This document shows positions 7,892 to 15,484 of a stretch of 64,000 bases of DNA, piece after piece; the first letter of the stretch is position 1, and each line of letters opens with the position of its first letter. The position numbers and the translations under genes were made by a program. Under the pieces are notes generated by a model. That model was not told the DNA's origin. It ran no database searches and was given only the letters and a program-made list of their open reading frames with translations. Source of the DNA: JAMHWF01 sp964371405 (GTDB lineage Bacteria > Pseudomonadota > Gammaproteobacteria > Burkholderiales > Burkholderiaceae_C). The stretch covers positions 42,706 through 106,705 of the forward strand of contig CAYJLV010000010.1 of NCBI GenBank assembly GCA_964371405.1, read 5' to 3'.

Positions 7892-8628
7892 ACGCGGTTG
7901 CGCCACTCTTGGACGTGCGCGGCCTCAGCCGCAGCTTCGGCGGCCTGCGTGCTGTCGACGAAATCGACCTCGCAGTCGCGCCGGGCGAGATCGTCGGCCT
8001 GCTCGGCCCCAACGGCTCTGGCAAGACGACGGCGATGAACCTGATCTCGGGCGCGCTGGTGCCCGACGCCGGCACCATCGTCTTCGACGGCCACGAGATC
8101 CAGGGCCTGCCCGCCTTCAAGGTGGCGCGCCGCGGCGTCGCGCGCTCGTTCCAGCTGGTGCGCATGCCGGCCTCGCTGACCTGCCTCGAGAACGTGATCA
8201 CCGGACTGGCGTTCCGCCCGCGCGGCCTGTGGGGCGAGCCGGCGCGCGTGCGCGGCCGCGAACTGCTGCAGCGCGTCGGGCTCGCCGACAAGGCCGACAC
8301 GCCGGCCGGCGCGCTGACCTACATCGACCAGAAGCGCCTCGAGCTGGCCCGCGCGCTGGCGCTCGAACCCAAGCTGCTGCTGCTCGACGAATGGCTGGCC
8401 GGACTGAACCCGACCGAGCTGCACGACGGCATCGCACTGGTGCGCGAGATCCGCGGCACCGGCATGACGATCCTGCTCGTCGAGCACGTGATGGACGCGA
8501 TCCGCGCGCTGTGCGACCGCTGCGTCGTGATGAGCGCCGGCCGCAAGATCGCCGAAGGGCCGACGGCCGAGGCGCTCGCCGACCCGCTGGTGCTCGAAGC
8601 CTACCTGGGGAGCGACGAGCATGTTTGA
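7888..8628 (+). CDS. livG: Liv-type ABC transporter ATPase LivG (cluster 1)
   Basis: Cytoplasmic ATP-binding subunit of 246 aa. Walker A is GPNGSGKTT (40-48), the Q-loop region is SFQLVRMPASLT, and Walker B is LLLLDEWLAGLNPTE with the catalytic Glu. The switch His is in LLVEHVMD. The ABC signature is non-canonical: LTYIDQKRLELARAL replaces LSGGQ or LSYGQQ, as in the subgroup of LivG proteins lacking the signature glycines. The residue after LDE is Trp instead of Pro. Composite site 2 with the partner LivF keeps a normal signature, so the dimer may hydrolyse ATP asymmetrically. It overlaps both neighbours. Confidence 0.9.
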   Translation: MNAVAPLLDVRGLSRSFGGLRAVDEIDLAVAPGEIVGLLGPNGSGKTTAMNLISGALVPDAGTIVFDGHEIQGLPAFKVARRGVARSFQLVRMPASLTCLENVITGLAFRPRGLWGEPARVRGRELLQRVGLADKADTPAGALTYIDQKRLELARALALEPKLLLLDEWLAGLNPTELHDGIALVREIRGTGMTILLVEHVMDAIRALCDRCVVMSAGRKIAEGPTAEALADPLVLEAYLGSDEHV

Positions 8629-9331
8629 GATCGCCACGCTGTCCGTCAGCTACGGCCGCCACCGCGCCGTCAGCGACGCTGCGATGCGCGTCGCGCCGGG
8701 CGAGATCGTCGTGCTGCTCGGCGCCAACGGCGCCGGCAAGTCGACGCTGCTCAAGGCCGCCGCCGGCATGGTGCGCCCGCATGCCGGCGCACACGTCGCG
8801 CTGGACGGCCGATCGCTGCTCGAGCTGCCGGCCCACCGCATCGTCGAGCAGGGGCTGGCCCTCGTGCCCGAGGGCCGCGGCGTGTTCGCCGAGCTGAGCG
8901 TGCAGGAGAACCTGGCGCTCGGCGCGTTCCCGCCGCGCGCGCGCGCCGGCGAGCGCAAGAGACTCGACAGCGTCGTCGCGCTGTTCCCGCGCCTGGGCGA
9001 ACGCCTGACGCAGCAGGTGCGCACGATGAGCGGCGGCGAGCAGCAGATGGTGGCGATCGGGCGCGCGCTGATGTCGGCGCCGACGATCCTGCTGCTCGAC
9101 GAGCCGTCGCTCGGCCTGTCGCCGCTGCTGTGCCGCGAGCTGTTCACGGCGCTTGGGCGCGTGCGCGAGACCGGCGTCGGCATCCTGCTCGTCGAGCAGA
9201 ACGCGCGCCAGAGCCTGGCGATCGGCGACCGCGCCTACGTGATGGCGACCGGCCGCGTGGCGGGCGGCGGCCTCGCCGCCGACGCGCTGAACGACGACTC
9301 GGTGCGCCGCGCCTACCTCGGCGCGCACTGA
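8621..9331 (+). CDS. livF: Liv-type ABC transporter ATPase LivF (cluster 1)
   Basis: Second ATPase subunit (236 aa). Walker A is GANGAGKST, the family-specific LVPEGRGVF segment is present, the signature TMSGGEQQM is intact, Walker B is ILLLDEPSLGLSPL and the switch is LLVEQNAR. These are the standard LivF features, with the glutamine in place of His in the switch that LivF proteins usually show. It begins 8 bases before the livG stop and is the last gene of the cluster-1 operon. A series of stem-loops follows the stop. Confidence 0.9.
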   Translation: MFEIATLSVSYGRHRAVSDAAMRVAPGEIVVLLGANGAGKSTLLKAAAGMVRPHAGAHVALDGRSLLELPAHRIVEQGLALVPEGRGVFAELSVQENLALGAFPPRARAGERKRLDSVVALFPRLGERLTQQVRTMSGGEQQMVAIGRALMSAPTILLLDEPSLGLSPLLCRELFTALGRVRETGVGILLVEQNARQSLAIGDRAYVMATGRVAGGGLAADALNDDSVRRAYLGAH

Positions 9332-9347
9332 GCGCCGCCCCCAGGGC

Positions 9348-9460
9348 CGGGCTGCGCCCAGCCCGCCCCCCGCGGGGGCCAAGGAAACGTGGGGCGACCC
9401 GGCGTTTCCTTGAGAGGCCTGTCCACACTGCGAAGACCCGGCACGCTGTGTGGACAGGCC
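9348..9460 (+). terminator. Three consecutive stem-loops after livF
   Basis: Three perfect inverted repeats follow the livF stop: CGGGCTG/CAGCCCG (9348-9354 and 9359-9365, 4-base loop), AAGGAAACG/CGTTTCCTT (9381-9389 and 9403-9411), and the 13-bp arms GGCCTGTCCACAC/GTGTGGACAGGCC (9416-9428 and 9448-9460). No strong T-tract follows any of them. The set probably terminates or protects the liv message. The third could also be a regulator-binding palindrome upstream of the AraC gene at 9603. Confidence 0.5.
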
Positions 9461-9602
9461 CCAGGGGTGGGACACCCGGTTCGGCCGCGCACGGCCCGGC
9501 AGAGCCGGCGAGCCGCGGTGCGGGTGTAAGCCCCGATGAAGCAGGCCCCACCGCCCTCGTAGACTCGACTGCTGGGCCGGTTCGGCCGTCCCGGAGGTCA
9601 CG

Positions 9603-10586
9603 ATGGATCAGGTTCATTTCGACACTTATGCCGAGAGCGCCGGCGACCGGGCCGACTGCTGGGGCCGCATCAACCGCGCCTACTTCGGTGACCTCGGCGT
9701 CGAGTGCCTCGCCCCCGGCCCTTTCGATGCCGAGCTGTCGGCCTACGACGTCGGCCCGCTGCGCATGTTCCGTATCGACGCGCCGGCGCACCGCGTGTGG
9801 CGCGACGGCGCCGTGCGCGACCTGCCGACCGACGGCTACTACAAGCTCGTTCTGCAGCTCGCGGGGCGCGCGCAGATCCGCCATCGCGACAGCGTCTTCG
9901 ATCTGTATCCCGGCGACTGGAGCCTCTACGATCCGCGCGCCCCGTACTCCATCACCAACTTCGAGCGCGCCGAGCTGCTCGTGGCGCAGGTGCCGCGCCA
10001 GCAGCTCAAGGGCTTCAAGGTCCCCAATCTGCACACCTGCGCGGCGCAGTCGAGCGGCCTGCTCGGCCTCTCGGCCGTGTTCGGCTCGTTCCTGCGCTCG
10101 CTGTCGGAGCAGTTGCCGATGCTGCCCAACGCCGTCGGTCCGGCCGTCAGCGAGACGGCGCTCGGCCTGCTCGCATCGACGCTGGCGGCCTGCGAGGACG
10201 CGAGCGCCGACACTGCAACGCTGCCCGCCGTGCTCAAGCTGCGCGTCAAGCAGCACGTGCAGACGCACCTCGGCGAATCCGACCTCACGATCGAGCGCAT
10301 CGCGCTCGACCTGCGCTGCTCCAAGCGCTACCTGCACCGCGTGTTCGAGGACGAGCCGGTTTCGCTCGAGCGCTACATCTGGCTGGCGCGGCTCGAGCGC
10401 TGTCGCGCCGCACTCGAGCTGCCCGGCGCGGCGCACCGCTCTGTGTCGGAAATCGCCTTCGCCTGGGGCTTCAACAGCAGCGCGCACTTCTGCCGACTGT
10501 TCAAGAGCCACTACGGCGTTTCGCCGAGCGAGTTCAGGCGCCGTGCGGCGGACTCGGCCTGCACCGCGGGCGCGCTGAGCCACTGA
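9603..10586 (+). CDS. AraC-family regulator, FeaR-like architecture
   Basis: Transcriptional activator candidate of 327 aa. The N-terminal half resembles the AraC_binding_2 domain of FeaR-type regulators (cupin-like, with YYKLVLQLAGRAQI and DLYPGDWSLYD). The C-terminal about 100 residues are the double HTH: LTIERIALDLRCSKRYLHRVFE, then SVSEIAFAWGFNSSAHFCRLFKSHYGVSPSEFR. The ATG at 9603 follows a GGAGGTCACG box. FeaR controls aromatic amine and phenylacetaldehyde oxidation in E. coli. Here the gene precedes an operon with an aldehyde dehydrogenase, a MoaF-like protein and a Liv transporter, which fits a similar role. The inducer is unknown. Its stop codon is the first base of a dispersed repeat. 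Confidence 0.85.
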   Translation: MDQVHFDTYAESAGDRADCWGRINRAYFGDLGVECLAPGPFDAELSAYDVGPLRMFRIDAPAHRVWRDGAVRDLPTDGYYKLVLQLAGRAQIRHRDSVFDLYPGDWSLYDPRAPYSITNFERAELLVAQVPRQQLKGFKVPNLHTCAAQSSGLLGLSAVFGSFLRSLSEQLPMLPNAVGPAVSETALGLLASTLAACEDASADTATLPAVLKLRVKQHVQTHLGESDLTIERIALDLRCSKRYLHRVFEDEPVSLERYIWLARLERCRAALELPGAAHRSVSEIAFAWGFNSSAHFCRLFKSHYGVSPSEFRRRAADSACTAGALSH

Positions 10587-10813
10587 TACAGGTTCGCGAT
10601 CGACCGCATAGAAGCCAGGGCAGCCGACCAGGAATGGCGCAGGCGAGTCTTTGGGCCAGAGTCGAGCGGCGCGTCGCGGCAGGCGCAGCCCCGCGCGGGC
10701 TCATGCCGAGGCGGTCAGCTTCGCCGACCGCCTCATCGAAGCGCCGCGGGCGTGCCGCACGGCCCTTTGCCGCCTCGGCGCCGGCAAGCCGGCTGCTGAT
10801 CGCGAGTTCGTAT
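10586..10813. repeat. Dispersed inverted-repeat element, copy 1 (228 bp)
   Basis: Non-coding interval bounded by imperfect terminal inverted repeats. ATAC with TCGCGATC starts at 10586, on the A of the araC stop codon, and the reverse complement ends at 10813. Internally, 10674-10704 is a 31-base block identical to the reverse complement of 21251-21281. Bases about 10744-10800 match, in inverted orientation, the left part of the copy at 20904. With 70 further bases to 10883 it fills the whole 297-base gap between convergent genes. No reading frame in it looks coding. Confidence 0.75.
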
Positions 10814-10883
10814 GGGCCGGGCGCGACCAGCGGTGCGCGCACCGGCCTCGACCGGCAGGCGCGCGCCCCATCAACGCGTCAGC

Positions 10884-12095
10884 TCACTTGCGCTGATCCC
10901 ACGGCGGCGCCAGCTTGAGCTGCCAGCCGCCCGGCTGGGCCGGATAGACCAGCATGTGCCGGCCCTTCCACCATTGGTTGGCCGTGCTGGTGACCAGGGC
11001 GAGGCCGGCGGCGTCGAACTTCACGTCGCCCTGCACCGTGCCCTTGAACTCCTTGCCGACCACGGCGTCGCGCACCGCCTTCGAATCGATCGAGCCGGTG
11101 TTCTCGACCGCCCTGAGCAGCACCTGCGCGTTGGCGTAGAACATGCCGATGCTGGTGTTGGACTTGTTGTACTGCTTCGTGTAGCGCTCGCCCAGTTCCT
11201 TGGCGCCGGGGTGCGGGTAGTCCATCGACCAGAAGCCGTCGGCCAGCACGTAGTCCGACGCCTCGCCCAGCGCCTCGCGGAACTCATAGGGCCAGGTGCC
11301 CTTCCAGCCGTGCAGGTAAGGCACGCTGAAGTTCTGCTCCTTCATCTGGCGCACCAGCGTGATCGCATCGACCGGGTTGCCGAACAGCAGCACCGCATCG
11401 GCGCCGCGCGCCTTCATCTTCAGGATATAGGCCGAGTAGTCCTTGGCGCCCATGGCCCAGGGCTCGGCCATCACGAAATCGACCTTGTACTTCTTGGCCA
11501 GATCCTTGAAGACGCCGCCGAAGCCCTGGCCGTCGGGCGAGTCCTCGACCACGAGCGCGGGCTTCTTGGGCCGGTCCTTCTCGGGCATCGTCTGCCAGAT
11601 CTTGAACGGCACCTCGGCGCCGCCGCCGGCGTCGAAGAAGAACAGCGCCGAGTACTTCAACTTCTTGGGCGTCCACATGTGCGGCCACATCGTGGTGATC
11701 ATGTAGAACTTCTTGTACTTCTCGGCGGCCAGCGCGCCGGCCATGTTGAGGTCGCCGCCGTGCGTGGACAGCAGCAGGTCGACCTTCTCGATCTTGATCA
11801 GGCGCTCCATCGCGTCGGTGACCTTCGCCGGGTCGCTCTGGTCGTCGGCGAAGACGAGCTTGACCGGCAGCTTCTTGTTGGCCGCCTTGATGAAGATGCC
11901 GCCCTTGGCATTGGCGTCGGCCACCGCCTGCTCGTATGACCACTTCTGATCGAGCCCGTCGGCGGCAAGCTGCCCGGTCAGAGAGATCGGTGCACCGATG
12001 CGGATCTCGGTGGGCGCCGCGGCCGACGCCGCGGCGGGCAGCAGCGCTGCGGCGGCCGCAGCCGCCATCGCGCTCAACAAAGCTCGCTTCTTCAT
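10884..12095 (-). CDS. Liv-type ABC transporter substrate-binding protein (cluster 2)
   Basis: Periplasmic binding protein of 403 aa with a classical signal peptide (KKRALLSAMAAAAAAALLPAAASAAA). The mature chain begins PTEIRIGAPISLTGQLAADG. Other Peripla_BP_6 features are LVFADDQSDPAKVTDAMERLI, a central STHGGDLNMAGALAAEKYKK, and a Trp- and Pro-rich ligand region (ITTMWPHMWTPKK). The ATG at 12095 has a strong AAGGAGACAAGC box and a 4-base overlap with livM. It is the last gene of the roughly 9-kb minus-strand operon, unlike cluster 1 where the binding protein comes first. The aromatic residues in the cleft are compatible with an aryl ligand, but this is inference. Confidence 0.9.
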   Translation of the reverse strand: MKKRALLSAMAAAAAAALLPAAASAAAPTEIRIGAPISLTGQLAADGLDQKWSYEQAVADANAKGGIFIKAANKKLPVKLVFADDQSDPAKVTDAMERLIKIEKVDLLLSTHGGDLNMAGALAAEKYKKFYMITTMWPHMWTPKKLKYSALFFFDAGGGAEVPFKIWQTMPEKDRPKKPALVVEDSPDGQGFGGVFKDLAKKYKVDFVMAEPWAMGAKDYSAYILKMKARGADAVLLFGNPVDAITLVRQMKEQNFSVPYLHGWKGTWPYEFREALGEASDYVLADGFWSMDYPHPGAKELGERYTKQYNKSNTSIGMFYANAQVLLRAVENTGSIDSKAVRDAVVGKEFKGTVQGDVKFDAAGLALVTSTANQWWKGRHMLVYPAQPGGWQLKLAPPWDQRK

Positions 12096-13102
12096 GCTTG
12101 TCTCCTTTGCATGTTGCTCGATTCACCAGACGGCGTCGCAGCCGCCGACTTGGCCGGCTGTCGCCCGGCCCTCTTCGCCTTCAGCCTCAGAATCCCCTCG
12201 GGCATGAACAGCATGACGGCGATGATCAGGCCGCCCGAGATGATCGGATGCGCCCCAGGCAGCCAGATGTTGGCCGCCGTGAACACTGCCGTCATGAGGA
12301 ATGCGCCGATCACCGGGCCCAGCACCGTGCCGTTGCCGCCCATCACGCACATCAGGATCGGGTACAGCGTCCAGCTCAGGTTGAGAAAGCCGCCCGGGCT
12401 GACCGAGAAGACATAGAACGCATACAGGCTGCCCGCCAGTCCGGCGAGAAAGCCGCCGGTGGCGAACGCGAGCAGCTTGAAGCGCAGCACATTGACGCCG
12501 CTCGCCGCGGCGGCGACCGGGTCTTCGCGGATCGCCATCAGCGCCAGCCCGATGCGCGAGCGCATCAGCACCGCCACCAGCACCGTCGCTGTCACCGCCA
12601 GCAGCAGCCCGACCAGGTAATGCGGCAACAGCGTGTCGAACGGCTCGGACGACATCGAGACGCCGGCCGAGCCGCCAGTGGCGGCGCCGCCCTTGACCAG
12701 GCCGATGCGAATGATCTCGCCGAAACCCAGTGTGCCGAGCGCGAAATAGTCGCCCGCCAGCTTCGACAGCAGCGGATACCCGATGGCGAGCGCGAACAGC
12801 GCCGCCGTCAAGCCGCTGGCCAGCAGCAGCAGCGGGTTGAAATAGAAGCCGCTTTCGTCCATCAGCGTCGTCGCGATCAGCACCGTCGTGTAGCCGCCCA
12901 CGCCGAAGAAGGCGTGTTGCGCGAGGCTGATCTGGCCGGTGTAGCCGGCGACGAGGTTCCAGCTCTGCGCCAGCACGATGTGCACGAAGACGAGGAACAG
13001 GTAGAAGAATGCGTAGTGATCGACCGCCCCCGGCACCAGGGGGACGAGCGCCAGGACCAGGACCAACGCGGCCGCGGACTTGTAGAGACGATTGCCGGCC
13101 AT
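12092..13102 (-). CDS. livM: Liv-type ABC transporter permease LivM (cluster 2)
   Basis: Permease of 336 aa with about nine hydrophobic segments. LivM motifs are AQSWNLVAGYTGQISLAQHAFFGVGGYTTVLI, KLAGDYFALGTLGFGEIIRIG and the coupling loop LALMAIREDPVAAAASGVNV. The ATG at 13102 (AGNRLYKS) lies 3 bases past the livH stop. The last 30 residues form a charged cytoplasmic tail. In this copy the fourth segment has a Gly-, Ser- and Ala-rich insertion (GGAATGGSAGVSMS) seen in LivM proteins of aromatic-acid and amide transporters. It forms the membrane channel with the LivH encoded just upstream. Confidence 0.9.
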   Translation of the reverse strand: MAGNRLYKSAAALVLVLALVPLVPGAVDHYAFFYLFLVFVHIVLAQSWNLVAGYTGQISLAQHAFFGVGGYTTVLIATTLMDESGFYFNPLLLLASGLTAALFALAIGYPLLSKLAGDYFALGTLGFGEIIRIGLVKGGAATGGSAGVSMSSEPFDTLLPHYLVGLLLAVTATVLVAVLMRSRIGLALMAIREDPVAAAASGVNVLRFKLLAFATGGFLAGLAGSLYAFYVFSVSPGGFLNLSWTLYPILMCVMGGNGTVLGPVIGAFLMTAVFTAANIWLPGAHPIISGGLIIAVMLFMPEGILRLKAKRAGRQPAKSAAATPSGESSNMQRRQA

Positions 13103-13105
13103 CGC

Positions 13106-14002
13106 TCAGACCTTCTTCATCGCACGCACGAACAATCCCTGCGGCCTGAACAGCAGCACCAGCAGGAACACGGCATAGCCCATCGCATCGCCCCAGCCGG
13201 GCAGGAAGTAGGACGACCCGCTCTCGATCACGCCGAGCAGGATCCCCCCCGCCAGCGCGCCGCCGACGTTGCCCAGCCCGCCGAGCGCCAGCGCGATCAG
13301 CGCCTTCAGACTCAGCAGGAAGCCGAAGTAGGGATCGATCGTGTAGGTGGCCGCCAGCGTGCAGCCGGCAACGCCCGCCAGCGCGATGCCGACGGCGAAG
13401 GCGACCATGTTGACGCGGTGCGGCGAGATGCCCACGAGCGTCGAGGCGACCATGTCCTCCGAAACCGCGCGCACCGCCTTGCCGATCATCGTGCGGCGCA
13501 GGAACAGCGTGACGACGAAGGTGGCGACGATCGCCACCAGGAAGCCCGCCGTGCGCGTCACCGACAGGCGCATGCCGGCGATCTCGAAGCCGCTGCTGGT
13601 ATAGGCCGTCGTGATCGAGCGCGGGTCGGGCGTCCACATGAGCGACATCGCGCTTTCGAGCATGAAGCTCAAGCCGACGGCGATCAGCAGCGTCGTGTTG
13701 CGGTCGCTCAGCGCGGCGGCACGCCGGAACAGCATCTGGTACAGAGCCGCGCCGACGAGCAGCGAGACCGGCATCAGCACGATCAGCGTGAGGTACGGGT
13801 CCAGGCCGAGCAGCCTGAACGCCCAGTAGGCCGCATAGCCGCCGAGCACGATCATCGCGCCCTGGGCCAGGAAGATGATGCCCATCGTGCCGAAGATCAG
13901 GCTCAGCCCGATCGCGGCCACGCCGTACATGGAGCCGAACAGCACGCCGTTGACGAGCAGCTCGCCAAGGACGCCCAAGGTGGCGGAATCGAACGCTGTC
14001 AA
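13106..14002 (-). CDS. livH: Liv-type ABC transporter permease LivH (cluster 2)
   Basis: Permease of about 298 aa: GVLFGSMYGVAAIGLSLIFGTMGIIFLAQG at the N-terminus, RAVSEDMVASTLVGISPHRV in the coupling loop, and LKALIALALGGLGNVGGALAGG near the C-terminus. The start is assigned to TTG at 14002-14000, which overlaps the livF stop as TTGA and follows a CGGGAGTCTC purine box. There is no ATG at a sensible place, and upstream extension of the frame would run through livF. A TTG start with coupled translation fits the tightly packed operon. Confidence 0.85.
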   Translation of the reverse strand: MTAFDSATLGVLGELLVNGVLFGSMYGVAAIGLSLIFGTMGIIFLAQGAMIVLGGYAAYWAFRLLGLDPYLTLIVLMPVSLLVGAALYQMLFRRAAALSDRNTTLLIAVGLSFMLESAMSLMWTPDPRSITTAYTSSGFEIAGMRLSVTRTAGFLVAIVATFVVTLFLRRTMIGKAVRAVSEDMVASTLVGISPHRVNMVAFAVGIALAGVAGCTLAATYTIDPYFGFLLSLKALIALALGGLGNVGGALAGGILLGVIESGSSYFLPGWGDAMGYAVFLLVLLFRPQGLFVRAMKKV

Positions 14003-14724
14003 CCGAGACTCCCGATGTAGGCCTTGCGAATCTCCGGGTCGGCGAGCAGCTCGCGACCGGTACCCTGCATCACGACGCGGCCGGTCTGCAGCACGAACGC
14101 GCGGTCGGCGATCTGCAGTGCGCGCTGGATGTTCTGCTCGACGAGCAGGATGGTGACGCCGCTGTCGTTGAGCCGGCGGATCAGCGCGAAGACCTCCTCG
14201 ACCACCAGCGGCCCCAGGCCCATCGACGGCTCGTCGAGGATCAGCAGCGACGGACACGCCATCACGGCGCGGCCGATCGCCAGCATCTGCTGCTCGCCGC
14301 CGCTCATCAAGCCGGCCTGCTGTCGCGTGCGCTCGCGCAGCCGCGGGAACAGCTCGAACACGCGCGCCAGCGACTCCTCGGTGCGCCCGCGCACCTGCCC
14401 GGGGTAGGCGCCGAGCTGCAGGTTCTCGAGCACCGTCATGCGAGTGAACAGGCCGCGCCCCTCCGGCACGTGCGACAACCCGGTCGCGACGATCGCCTGC
14501 GGCGCCATGCCTGCGATCGAGCGCCCGCGGAACCAGACTTCGCCGCGCTGCGGCTTGAGCAGCCCGGAGACGGTCTTGAGCAGCGTCGACTTGCCGGCGC
14601 CGTTGGCGCCGATGAGGGACACGACGCTGCCTTCGGCGACGGCGACCGAGACGTCCCACAGCGCCTGCGTGTCGCCGTAGCCGGCGTCGAGGCCGCGCAC
14701 CTCAAGCAACGGTGGTTTCGCCAA
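13999..14724 (-). CDS. livF: Liv-type ABC transporter ATPase LivF (cluster 2)
   Basis: ATPase subunit of about 241 aa. Walker A is GANGAGKST, followed by SHVPEGRGLF, the intact signature LMSGGEQQM, Walker B LLILDEPSMGLGPL and LLVEQNIQ. The start is uncertain. TTG 14724 (AKPPLLEVRGLDAGYG) gives the normal LivF N-terminal length, has GAGG upstream and overlaps livG by 23 bases. An ATG at 14778 would add 18 Ser- and Arg-rich residues and overlap livG by 77 bases. The gene ends in a TTGA overlap with livH. Confidence 0.85.
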   Translation of the reverse strand: MAKPPLLEVRGLDAGYGDTQALWDVSVAVAEGSVVSLIGANGAGKSTLLKTVSGLLKPQRGEVWFRGRSIAGMAPQAIVATGLSHVPEGRGLFTRMTVLENLQLGAYPGQVRGRTEESLARVFELFPRLRERTRQQAGLMSGGEQQMLAIGRAVMACPSLLILDEPSMGLGPLVVEEVFALIRRLNDSGVTILLVEQNIQRALQIADRAFVLQTGRVVMQGTGRELLADPEIRKAYIGSLG

Positions 14725-15481
14725 GATAGGCCTCGATGACGTTGCGGTTGGCGACGATCTGCTGCGGCGTTCCGTCACCGATCTTTTCGCCGTGATGGAG
14801 CACGACCACGCGGTCGCACACCGCCATGATCGCGTCGACCTTGTGCTCGACCCACAGCACGCTGATGCCGCGCTCGTCGCGGATGCGGCGGATGACGCCG
14901 ACCATGGTCTCGATCTCGCCGGGGTTCAGGCCCGCCATCGGCTCGTCGAGCAGCAGCAGCGCCGGCCCGCTGGCCAGCGCGCGCGCGATCTCGAGCATGC
15001 GCCGGTCCGACAGCGTCATGTGCGCAGCATCGCGGTCGCGCTGGTCGGCCAGGCCGACGAGGGCGAGCACCTCGAGGGCCAGCGCATCGGGGCTCTCGCG
15101 GCGCTGCCGTCTGCCGTAGATGGCGCCGACCTGCACGTTCTGCAGCGCAGTCATGCGCTGGAAGGTGCGCACCAGCTGGAAGGTGCGCGCGACGCCGCGC
15201 CGGCACACCTGGTCGGGACGCAGACCGACGATGCTGGAGCCGCCCAGCGAAATCGATCCCGTGTCGGGCCGGTAGACCGACGTGATCACGTTGAAGCAGG
15301 TCGACTTGCCGGCGCCGTTGGGGCCGATCAGTCCGACCACCTCGCCGCGCCGCACGTCGAAGCTCACGTTGTTGAGCACGCGCAGGCCGCCGAACGCAAT
15401 GCTCACGCCGTCGAGCCGCAGCACGGTCTCGCCCTCGGGCGCCGCTGTCCTGTTCGTCGTCACGCTGTTGGTCCCGCCCAT
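14702..15481 (-). CDS. livG: Liv-type ABC transporter ATPase LivG (cluster 2)
   Basis: ATPase subunit of 259 aa. Walker A is GPNGAGKST, the Q-loop region is TFQLVRTFQRMTALQNV, Walker B is LLLLDEPMAGLNPGE and the switch is VLWVEHKVD with His. The ABC signature is degenerate (MTLSDRRMLEIARAL, no glycine pair), like the LivG at 7888. This marks it as belonging to the signature-poor LivG subgroup. The N-terminus has about 18 extra polar residues before the first strand. The ATG at 15481 is 3 bases after the aldehyde dehydrogenase stop, so transport genes are co-transcribed with the oxidation genes. Confidence 0.9.
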   Translation of the reverse strand: MGGTNSVTTNRTAAPEGETVLRLDGVSIAFGGLRVLNNVSFDVRRGEVVGLIGPNGAGKSTCFNVITSVYRPDTGSISLGGSSIVGLRPDQVCRRGVARTFQLVRTFQRMTALQNVQVGAIYGRRQRRESPDALALEVLALVGLADQRDRDAAHMTLSDRRMLEIARALASGPALLLLDEPMAGLNPGEIETMVGVIRRIRDERGISVLWVEHKVDAIMAVCDRVVVLHHGEKIGDGTPQQIVANRNVIEAYLGETTVA

Positions 15482-15484
15482 GCG

